DNA of 43,305 bases from Reclinomonas americana ATCC 50394 (taxonomy: Eukaryota > Jakobida > Jakobea > Jakobida), in assembly GCA_048213135.1 (NCBI GenBank), contig PS015600.1, positions 9,972 to 53,276 on the forward strand. Reading direction: 5' to 3'. Shown here in pieces: positions 9,722-18,472 of this stretch. Under the pieces are notes generated by a model. The model was not told the DNA's origin and searched no databases. It worked only from the letters and a program-made list of their open reading frames with translations. The position numbers and the translations under genes were made by a program. Every line of letters begins with the position of its first letter. Position 1 is the first letter of the stretch.

Positions 9722-12159
9722 ATGATTGTTGTTTCGTTGCTTCGACGTGTTGCGTGGTTGCCTCGGTGTCGTCTCATGGCCTCTTCTTCCGCTTCCTCTT
9801 CCTCTGCATCATCAACAATCGAGCAATTGGTGAGGAGAGAGGCAGAAAAGGCGACACTTTATCCTTCACTCTCCTTGCATGGTTTCTCTCTGTTCTTCTT
9901 CTTCTTCTTCTTCTTCCTCTTCTCCTTCTTCTTATCCTTCTTCTTCTTCTTCTTCTTCTTCTTCTCCTCTTCTTCTTCTTCTCCTTCTTCTTCTCCTCCT
10001 CCTCTTCCTCCTTTGCGTTCTTCTTTTCTTGTGCTTCTCTCTTCTCATCTCTTCTCCTCACTCTTCTTCTTCCTCTTCCTCTTCCTCTGCATCATCAACA
10101 ATCGAGCAATTGGTGAGGAGAGAGGCAGATAAGGCGACACTTTATCCTTCGCTCTCGTTGCATGGTTTCTCTCTCTCTGTCTCCTCTTCTTTCTCTTGTT
10201 CTTGTTCTTGTTCTTCTTCTTCTTCTTCATCATCATCATCATCATCATCTTCTTCTTCTACTTATTCTTGTTCTTCCCCTTCTTGTTCTTCTTCTTCTCC
10301 TTCTTCTTCTTCTTCTTCTTCTTCTTCTTCTCCTCCTCCTTCTTCTTCTTCTTGTTCTTCTTCTTCTCCTACTTCTTCTTATTCTTCTTCTCCTTCTTCT
10401 TCTTCTTCTTCCTCTTCCTCTGCATCATCATCTAGCAATTGGTAAGGAGAGAGGCAGATAAGGCGACACTTTATCCTTCACTCTCCTCTCTCTCTGTTCT
10501 TCTTTCTCTTGTTTATTCTTGTTCTTCTTCTCCTGCTCGTCCTCCACCTCCTTGTGCTTCTTCTCCTTCGCCTCCTATGCATTCTTCTTCTTCTTGTTTT
10601 TCTTCTTCTTCTTGTTGTTGTTCTCGTTCTTCTTCTACTTTTCTTCTTCTTCTTCTTCTTCTCCTCCTCCTCCTCTCCCTCCTCCTTTGCGTTCTTCTTT
10701 TTCTTGTGCTCCTCTTTCTCTCCTCATCTCTCCTTTCTCTCTCTTCTCTCTTCTTCTTCTCCGCAGCTCGGCGGCGTTGCGTACATTCGTCGCGATGGAG
10801 TCGACTTGCCGCCGGCGTCGCTGCCGAGTGCCACTGGCTTTGTGGTGGCGATCGACAAGGCGCAGGGCATGACGAGTGCTGCGGTCACGGATGCACTCAA
10901 GGGCATTGCGAGGAACAGTAAGATTGGGCATGCGGGGACGCTGGATCCGATGGCCACGGTGAGAGAGGGGGAAGGGGAAGGGGGAGGTAAGGGGGAAGAG
11001 AAATGTGAGTAGATGTAGAGACAGTGACTGATGGAGAGAGCGAGTGACTGAGTGAGCAAGCGAGTGCGAGACCCCAGTACTAAGTTGCGTCTAGGGCAGT
11101 CAAGGCGACGGCTTGTCGACGAAGTAGAAGATGAGTGGCTGATAATAAGTTGTCAGTTTGTAAATGAGCGAGCGAGTGCGGTGAGCTACAATGTTAGCCA
11201 CCAGGCGACGACTTGTCGGGAGAATGCACTTGTTGGTTGACTCAGTCTCTCACTGCCACAGGGCCTGTTGATCTGCTGCATTGGTCGCGAGGCCACGGTC
11301 AAGGTGAACATGCTGATGGGCCTGGAGAAGGAGTACGAGGCGACGGTGCGACTCGGCGAGCGCACGCCGTCGTACGACGCCGACACAGAGGTCTGCGAGC
11401 GTGTGGCGGGGGCGGAGTTGCTGACGAGTGAGCGCATCGAGGAGGCGTGCAAGACGTTTGTGGGGGAGGTGGAACAGACGGTGCCGTTGTACTCGGCGGT
11501 GCATGTGGATGGCGAGGTTTGTGTGTGTGTGTGTGTGCACGAGACTTGTCGTCCTCTGCGCGCCGTACACTCATTGCTATTGTGTCGGCAGCGATTGTAC
11601 TCCAAGGCGCATCGTGGCGACGATGTGGGCAGTGTGACACTACCGAAGCGCATGGTGAACATCACGGCGCTGGAGGTGCTCGGTCGCGATGGCGCCGATC
11701 TGCACATTCGCGTGCGATGCTCCAAGGTCGGTGTGCTTGAAAAACTGATGAGGCGAAATTTGTCTGACGCGTCCAACGCAGGGCACGTATGTTCGCTCGA
11801 TTGCGCACGATCTCGGTCAGCTGCTAGGCGTCGGCGGTCACCTGGTGGCCCTCCGACGCACTTGCATCGGTCCATTCTCGATGACGCAGGCGTGGACGCT
11901 CGAGCAGCTGGAGGCGCAGTACGGTCGCGAAAGCGGTTTCGGTGGGCGCGGTGAAGAGCGACAGCATCGCGGTGGTCGTGGAAAGCATCGTGGCGGCGGC
12001 GGCGGCCGTGGTGGTCGTGGACGAGGAGGTCGTGGAGATCGTGGCAAGGGTGAAGCAAGTGCCGCCGCCACTGACGCCCCCTCCTCGTCCTCTTCCTCCT
12101 CTGCCCCAGCACCACCAGTAGCGGCTGTTGTCTCTGCATCGAGCGCACCTGAAGTGTAA
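9722..12159 (+). CDS. PUS4: tRNA pseudouridine-55 synthase (TruB/Pus4 family)
   Basis: Five exons (9722-9829, 10767-10958, 11262-11516, 11592-11726, 11782-12159) give about 355 residues. The enzyme isomerises U55 in the T-loop of tRNAs. The TruB core is clear: [11 protein letters not shown] (in place of the usual DKPxGxTS), then [12 protein letters not shown] with catalytic aspartate D96, CIGREATV, a YSAVHVDGE segment (family YSA-K-x-G) and, near the end, [16 protein letters not shown] (family TYIRSL-DLG). The C-terminal 75 residues are RGG/GRG-rich, then Ser/Ala-rich, suggesting RNA binding or a nuclear role. The first ATG at 9722 adds 18 residues rich in Val/Leu/Arg without acids before a second in-frame ATG at 9776; this looks like a mitochondrial presequence and could give dual localisation. 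The gene converges on the SLX9 gene with 39 nt between stops. Confidence 0.92.
9780..10490 (+). repeat. Three copies of exon-1 end plus donor site, separated by CTT microsatellites
   Basis: A block of about 85-105 bp (CTCTGCATCATCAACAATCG, then AGCAATTG|GTGAGGAGAGAGGC, then GGCGACACTTTATCCTTC) occurs at about 9790-9890, 10075-10178 and 10408-10490. The first copy contains the real exon 1 end and its donor. Copies two and three lie within intron 1 (9830-10766) between long (CTT)n tracts; copy two keeps the full exon end and donor, while copy three has lost a few bases in the exon part and has GTAAGG as donor. Confidence 0.85.
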
Positions 12160-12198
12160 TGCCAACGAGAAAACACACACATATTTTGTCGATCTTTT

Positions 12199-14030
12199 TC
12201 ACTCGCCATCCATCGATGCGTCGAGCCCCCCATCTCCATTGCCGTCGCCGTCGTCTTCCCTGCTTCGCTTCTGTCCGCGTTTCGCTTTCCGCGAACCACC
12301 CACTCGCGCACCCGGTCCCACCCAGCTGCTGCTAATCACAATCGCGGGCGGTGCCGGCATTGCTGGCTCCTCACCGTCGCCCATCTCATCGCTCCCATCC
12401 ACCGCCATTCCGCCAGCCGCCGGCGGCACCGCTGCCATTGGTGCAGCGGCAGCTGCCGTCACCCGCCTCTTGGCACGGTACTCCTTCACATTCTGGCGAC
12501 GACGACGATTCTGACTGGCCTCCACCTCGGGCGGTGGGGCGCGGTCCAGCTCCACCACGTTGCGCAAGTGCTCGGCGATGGTGCCGAATGGATCGGCGCG
12601 ATAGGTCGGATGCTGCGCGACATGGCGAGTATCAGTCGTTGCTCTCGACTTTAACCTCACTATTTGCGTGTGTGTGTGTGTGTGTGTGTGTGCCTTTCAA
12701 CCCTTCTCCGACTTATATGTCTCACTCCCTCTCTCTCTTTGCGCATGCGTGCATTGGTGTGTGCGTGTGCCTCCCCACTCTCCCTTACGTCTCTCCCTCA
12801 TTCTCTGCATGCGTGCGCGTGTATGTACGTGGACTTACACGTCTCTCTCCTCTCTCAATTCTCCTGTCTGCGTGTGTGTGTGCGTCTCTCTCTCGCCCCT
12901 CTCTCTCTCTGTGCGTGTACCTTCGCCTTCTCGCCTTGCGTCATTCTCGCTTTCTCTCTCTCTCTGTGCGCGTGCGTGCGTGTGTGCCTCCCTCCTCCCA
13001 ACTTCCGAGATACGTCGCTCTCTCTATCTCTCGTTGCTTCCGTTTCTGTCCCTTTCTCTCGCTCTCTCATTGCGTGTGTGTGCATTCTTCTCCCTTCTCT
13101 CGCCTTCCGTCTCTCTCTCTCTCTCTCTCTCTCTCTGCACGTAGGTGCGAGAGTGAGGGTGCCCTCCCCCCATTCTTCCGACTTATGTCTCCCTCACTCT
13201 CTCGTTGCTTCTGTTTCTGTGTCTCTCTCTCGCTCTCCCATTGCGTATGTGTGTGCATTCTTCTCCCTTCTCCCGCCTTCCGTCTCTCCTCTCTCTCTCT
13301 GCGCGTGAATGTGTGTGTGCGTGTGCCCTCCTCCCCCCGTCTTCCGACTCACGTCTCTCTCTCTCTCATTGCTTCTGCTCGTCCCGCTCTCCCCTTTTCT
13401 CTGTCTCTCTGCTTCGTTTCCTCCCTTCCCCCTCCCTCTCATCCCACTCACTCGCACCTCCAACACACTCTTGAACTGCGCCGACTCCTTAACCAGCAAT
13501 CGCTGTCGAGCGAGTCCATGCTTCGGCTGCCCGCCCAGTCGCCTCTGCTGCCCGACACGAGCAGCATCGGCCTGCTTCTGCTGCGCGCGCTCCTTCTCCA
13601 GCTGCATCAGCGATGCCCACAACGAGTTCGGCATGCCTCCAATGCCAATACCACCTCCAATGACACCACTAGCACTGCTGCTGGTGGTCGTGCTGCCTGC
13701 TCCCAGTGTTCCCAGTGCTCCCACTCGCGCCGCTCGGGCAGCCGCCTAAGCATGTGAGGCAACGCACATCAGCCAAGCTGCAGGGCGGGCAAAGAGAAGA
13801 GGGTTGCACGTAACCTTCTCACTCTCCTGCTCATGCGTCAGCTTGGTCACCAGTTCGGCGCCTGTGTGTGTGTCGAGTGTCGGTGATGTGAATGTGCACA
13901 TGGCGCGCACTCTCACTCTCTGCCACTCACGATTCTCTGCAGGCATGCACCAGACAGAAGATGCACACATACAGACACACAGAGGCCAGCACGCACTTCT
14001 CATGCATACACACTTGCACACACATACTTG

Positions 14031-14062
<32 letters not shown>

Positions 14063-14289
14063 CACTCATACACACAGGCATAGAGAGAGAGAGAGACCAC
14101 GCTGACACTGCCTTGTCTCGGGCTCACACACACACACAGAGAGAGAGAGAAAGAGCACTTGCAGACGCACACTTTCACACACTTTCACACACTTTCACAC
14201 ACACACACGCACTCGCTCACACACACATACTAGCACACTGCTCTCTCTGTGTGTCTGTCTCTCTGTGCGTGTGTGTCTCTCTCTGTCTG

Positions 14290-14332
<43 letters not shown>

Positions 14333-14633
14333 GCACCTCACACGCAACGTTTCGCGCCCTTCTTCTTCCGCTGCCTCCTCTTGTCGGCCGAGCCACCACC
14401 ATCGCTCGTCATTGACGTGTCGCCCTTGGACGGAGTCACCGCCGTCTTCACTGCCTTTTTCGCCTTGTTCTTCTTCTTTGTGCTCTCGCCATCCTCGGCC
14501 TGCGCTCGTTCCGGAGCAACAGAGGTGACCACTGCGGTGCCACTCTGTGTGTGTGGAGGAGAAGATGTCAGAGGGAGAGAGGGAGTGGGAGTGGGAGAGG
14601 GTGTGTACGGACCACCAGCTTCCTCTTCTTCAT
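12199..14633 (-). CDS. SLX9: Ribosome biogenesis protein SLX9 (FAM207) family
   Basis: Five minus-strand exons (14633-14613, 14544-14349, 13861-13815, 13745-13458, 12612-12199) give about 321 residues. The protein starts MKKRKLV and is strongly basic for the first 80 residues (KKKNKAKKAVK, KRRQRKKKGAKR), as expected of a nucleolar factor. The family signature is split over the last two exons: LVKESAQFKSVLE, then HPTYRADPFGTIAEHLRN. In SLX9/FAM207 proteins this segment ends with a phenylalanine-x-x-(N/D)P-x-x-x-I-x-x-HL motif. A Gly/Ser/Thr-rich linker (about residues 92-130) and a low-complexity Ala/Pro/acidic tail flank it. SLX9 helps 18S rRNA maturation and export of pre-40S particles in yeast. 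The start was chosen because it gives the typical basic N-terminus; a longer frame upstream to 14787 exists but is intron-like. Confidence 0.78.
12613..13457 (-). repeat. Microsatellite-filled intron 4 of the SLX9 gene
   Basis: An 845-nt intron made of (CT)n, (GT)n and GTGCGTGTGTGC tracts on the plus strand. Degenerate units of about 100 bp of the form CTCTCTCG..TTGCTTC..GTTTCTGT..CTCATTGCGTGTGTGTGCATTCTTCTC recur at about 13020-13100, 13200-13275 and 13360-13400. Splice sites at both ends are supported by the reading frame. Confidence 0.75.
13862..14348 (-). repeat. CA/GA/CT microsatellite intron 2 of the SLX9 gene
   Basis: A 487-nt intron holding (CA)n at 14030-14056, (GA)n at 14086-14152, more (CA)n to 14226 and a (CT)n tract at 14288-14328 on the plus strand. 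No coding signal. Confidence 0.75.
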
Positions 14634-15381
14634 CGTGGTGCAATATCGAAATGGTCGGAGGACACGCATGAAAGGACGTGGTTCTGAAGCACCGTGGGAG
14701 TGTATAAAGACGTGCCTTCAAGCATTGGATCGCTGCCCTTGTATGCAGCAGGCACCGGCGTGGATTCTCTTGCAGAACCGCCAACATTTGCGTTCGCGAC
14801 GTTCGCTTATCCTATGACCAAACAAGCCAGCACGCGATTGCTTGGCTTTGTCTCCTGAAAGGGAAGTTGACTGTTTGGAGAAGTGTATGGTAGTTTATGC
14901 CTTGGTTATTGTCGGCAAGGGATTTGCAACTGTGTCCGGACATTTGTCGCATTACTTGGAAGTGTTTTGTTTTCATCTCTGTTTCTGGCGATTGCTCAAG
15001 ATGGTGGCCTTCATGCAGCTGAACATGTGTTGCGGGTTGGATAGGCCATGTTGTTGTCGTTGGCGATGCAGATCGCAGTTCTCGACGTCGACGTCGAATT
15101 GTTCAAACTTCGTGAGCGAACACAGTGCAAGAAAACCTACTGCTGCCCTCAAGACTGGTATGTATGTTGATGTTTTGGATATGGTTGGACCTGGTCATCA
15201 AGCCCGCTGTTGTTTATTTGTGCGCGACGTCGTGATATCAACTGCGAAGTCAGCTCGTTTTCTTCAACGCAGCTGCTCCTGTCACCGCGCACACACCAGA
15301 GCAACACGACGCTGATACGATACACAACATCGCCGCCTTGTTATGCACGAGCGAACGGCAGGACACGGTGGTTGATTGTCA
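14634..15381. other. Stretch without a recognisable gene
   Basis: Between the SLX9 start and the gap I find no family motif and no convincing exon chain. An open plus-strand frame at 14842-15315 (157 codons) is cysteine- and hydrophobic-rich and unlike its neighbours in composition; it contains the dispersed repeat at about 15146-15228. Upstream exons of the PLAC8 gene could lie here or in the gap, but I cannot place them. Confidence 0.5.
15146..15228 (+). repeat. Degenerate dispersed repeat, copy 1
   Basis: About 80 bp starting CTGCCCTCAAGACTGG and including GTTGATGTTTTGGATA and ACCTGGTCATCAAG is found again, at roughly 80 percent identity and in the same orientation, at about 28262-28345. 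Substitutions are spread evenly over codon positions in each frame, so it looks noncoding, perhaps the remnant of a mobile element. Confidence 0.65.
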
Positions 15382-16090
15382 NNNNNNNNNNNNNNNNNNN
15401 NNNNNNNNNNNNNNNNNNNNNNNNNNNNNNNNNNNNNNNNNNNNNNNNNNNNNNNNNNNNNNNNNNNNNNNNNNNNNNNNNNNNNNNNNNNNNNNNNNNN
15501 NNNNNNNNNNNNNNNNNNNNNNNNNNNNNNNNNNNNNNNNNNNNNNNNNNNNNNNNNNNNNNNNNNNNNNNNNNNNNNNNNNNNNNNNNNNNNNNNNNNN
15601 NNNNNNNNNNNNNNNNNNNNNNNNNNNNNNNNNNNNNNNNNNNNNNNNNNNNNNNNNNNNNNNNNNNNNNNNNNNNNNNNNNNNNNNNNNNNNNNNNNNN
15701 NNNNNNNNNNNNNNNNNNNNNNNNNNNNNNNNNNNNNNNNNNNNNNNNNNNNNNNNNNNNNNNNNNNNNNNNNNNNNNNNNNNNNNNNNNNNNNNNNNNN
15801 NNNNNNNNNNNNNNNNNNNNNNNNNNNNNNNNNNNNNNNNNNNNNNNNNNNNNNNNNNNNNNNNNNNNNNNNNNNNNNNNNNNNNNNNNNNNNNNNNNNN
15901 NNNNNNNNNNNNNNNNNNNNNNNNNNNNNNNNNNNNNNNNNNNNNNNNNNNNNNNNNNNNNNNNNNNNNNNNNNNNNNNNNNNNNNNNNNNNNNNNNNNN
16001 NNNNNNNNNNNNNNNNNNNNNNNNNNNNNNNNNNNNNNNNNNNNNNNNNNNNNNNNNNNNNNNNNNNNNNNNNNNNNNNNNNNNNNNNNN
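15382..16090. other. Assembly gap (N run)
   Basis: Run of N that ends in a (CT)n microsatellite. It probably hides the 5' exons of the PLAC8 gene. Confidence 0.99.
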
Positions 16091-16227
16091 CTCTCTCTCT
16101 CTCTCTCTCGCTCACACTCACTCACACACACTCACTGCATTCTCTCTCTCTCTCTCCCTGTCTCACTGCATTCACTCACTCATTCACTCACTCACTCACT
16201 CACTCACTCACTCGTTTTTGTGTTCAG

Positions 16228-16689
16228 TTTGGTACGGTGGATGTTGTTGTCCGTGTCTAATGGGCACTGTCAAGGCGGCGCTGGATGATAGGCCTTGCAC
16301 GGCGTACGATTGCGTGTTTTCAATGACATGTGGGTGTCAGCAGTACTTTAATCGGCAGCAACTGCGGTCCAAGTATGGGTTTCAGCAGCAGGTGAGGAAG
16401 CGGGGAAGGCAAGGGGAAAGGTGCATTCACTCTCAACTAATTGAGTTGTCAGTCATTCCCTTGATGCACTCTGGTCCACTTTCTCTCCTTCTCCCTCTCA
16501 ACTCCCGTCTATCGTATCGATCGTTCTTTGTTTTCGCCTTGATGAACTCTCTCGCTATTGTACATTCTTGCTGTCACTGTTGTTTATTCACCTCTCTCCC
16601 TCTCATTGTTGCTGTCAGCCTTACCTTTTGTTGATCCTCTCTGTTGCTTTCTCTGTTTCGGGGTGTCGTTCGCGTGTCACCGCGATCCA

Positions 16690-16725
<36 letters not shown>

Positions 16726-18417
16726 TACACACACACACTCGTCTCTCATTGTTGCTGTCAACCTTGCTGTTGTTGATCTTCTCCTTTCGCTCTCATATTC
16801 TCGCGTCAACTCGATTCACTCTCTCCCTCTCCCTCTCTCTCCCTCACGCACTCATTCTATCAATCGCTCCTGTGTCGTTGCCAATAATCGATTCTCTCAG
16901 ACTATCACCCATTCTTGCAATCATCGTTCTCGTTCTCTGTCTCATTCGTGTTGTCAGTCGCTCCTTTGTCGTCACCGTAGATCACTCTCCTGCACTGTCT
17001 CATTCTTGCAGTCAGGTGCGCTTCTCACGCTCTTCTCAGTCACTCTCTCGCTCCCTGGCATTCCTCACTCGTCTTGCAGTCATCCTCGTCTTTGCGTCAC
17101 TGTTGATCACTCTCGTATATTGTCTCGTTCTTGCAGCAAGGCGTGCTTCCCTCGCTCTCTTCCACTCTCTCGCCCTCATTCCTCACTCATCTTGCAGTCA
17201 TCCTTATCTTTGCGTCACCGTTGATCACTCTCCTGCTTGTCTCATTCTTGCGGTCAGGCGTGCTTCTCACGCTCTTCTGAGTGGCTCTCTCTCTCTCCCT
17301 CTCCCTCTCATTCCTCACTCGACTTGCAGTCATCCTCGTCTTTGTCGTCGCCGTTGATCACTCTGCTGCACTCTCTTATTCTTGCAACAGGCTTGCTTCT
17401 CTCGCTGTCTTCCACTCTCTTGCCCTCATTCTCGGTGTCCATCGCTCATTTGTCGCCTTGATGCACTCCTCTCGCTCCCACCTGCTCACTTCCTCTATCA
17501 TTTTTGTTGTCAATTGCGTTGCTGCCGTTGCCATGATCCGTTCACTTGCCCTCTCGTTGCCTAACTCATTCGCCTTGATCCACTTTCCCTCCTTGTTCTC
17601 TCACTCTTGTTGTTGTCAATCTTGCCTTGCTTGTCGCCGTCCTGCACTGTTTCACTCTCTTTCACAAACTCAGTCCCGAGTGTCAACTGCTCCTTTGTTG
17701 TCGTCTTGCTGCTCTTTCTTGCTCCCTCTCACATCGCTCGTTGTTGTCGCTTACATCTCTCTCTCACCTCATTCCACTGAGATGTCATCGCGCTGTAGTC
17801 GTCGTCTTGCTGTTCTCCTCTCTCTTCCTCTCACATCGCTCGTTGTTGTCACCTTCGTCCACTGACTCTCTCGCTTCCTAACACTGTGATGTCATCGCGC
17901 CTTAGTCCTCGCCCTCCACCCCTTTCTCTCCACGCTCACCCCCTGCCACTCGCAGGCCTGCGCCGACTGCCTCGCTGTGTGCCTGTGCCCTTGCTGCGCC
18001 GCCTGTCAAGACTACCGCGAGATCAAGTTCCGCAACAAGATGGTGACGCCCTTCTCCGCGCACATGGGCCTCGAGTTCCAGTTCAACACCGGTCTCGACG
18101 ACGACGTCGGCGCCGTGCCACTCTCCACCATGACCAGCATGGAGGTCGCCGGAGCCGGAGGAGGATCAGGAGCAGCAGCGTCGCGCATGCCATCGCGCGT
18201 GTTCACACCCGGCACAGCGGCAGTGGCCGGTGTGCAACCGCAGCAGCGACAGGCAGTGCGATCGCTGGCCACCTCGCTCGTGTCGCGTGTCGCCGACAGC
18301 ACGAATCCGGTGCGCACCTCGCTGCGCAGTCTCAACATGTCGATCCCGCGTGTGCGTATGTATGATCCAGCACCGCGGCCGGATGAGCAGCAGCAGCAGC
18401 CTCCAGCCAGGCAATGA
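16228..18417 (+). CDS. PLAC8 (cysteine-rich, DUF614) family protein, 5' end missing
   Basis: Two exons are seen, 16228-16391 and 17956-18417, joined by a 1.56-kb repeat-rich intron. The first encodes WYGGCCCPCLMG, a short variable stretch, then RQQLRSKYGFQQQ; the second starts ACADCLAVCLCPCCAACQDYREIKFR. Together these are the two cysteine clusters of the PLAC8 domain (CCCPC near the start; R-x-x-LRxKYG, then DCxxxxxCxPCAxxQExRE). Families with this domain include plant FW2.2/PCR cell-number and cadmium-resistance proteins and animal placenta-specific 8, usually small membrane-associated proteins. The C-terminal 120 residues are Ser/Ala/Gly/Gln-rich and not recognised. The acceptor at 16226-16227 implies at least one upstream exon, most likely in the preceding gap. 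The stop lies 55 nt before the INTS8 start. Confidence 0.8.
16392..17955 (+). repeat. Long intron with degenerate tandem repeats
   Basis: The 1564-nt PLAC8 intron is C/T-rich and contains a degenerate unit with the core TTGCAGTCATCCTCGTCTTT, then GCGTCAC, then GTTGATCACTCTC, seen at about 17070-17120, 17185-17240 and 17320-17360, with weaker relatives through 16760-17890. Many copies carry a TTGCAG that resembles a splice acceptor. Confidence 0.7.
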
Positions 18418-18472
18418 AACTGTGAAGTCTGTGTCCTCTCTGTCAGTCAGTCACTTTGGTCGAAAGGAGAGA

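Noticed and set aside
9879-10461. Plus-strand frames encoding poly-Ser, poly-Leu and poly-Phe
   Set aside because: These are the three translations of the (CTT)n microsatellite in TruB intron 1.
12351-13757. 468-codon plus-strand frame
   Set aside because: It is antisense to SLX9 exons and runs through a CT/GT microsatellite intron; no family motif.
14702-14708. TATAAA-like box
   Set aside because: No gene start lies at a suitable distance on the plus strand, so it cannot be assigned.
15066-15080. 15-nt match (TGCAGATCGCAGTTC) to the minus strand near 28058
   Set aside because: A single 15-mer in inverted orientation is expected by chance in a window of this size, and the flanks do not match.
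14842-15315. 157-codon plus-strand frame
   Set aside because: No recognised motif, odd cysteine-rich composition, and it overlaps the degenerate dispersed repeat; kept only as unexplained sequence.
16568-17865. Several plus-strand frames over 190 codons
   Set aside because: Ser/Leu/His-rich translations of the CT-rich PLAC8 intron.
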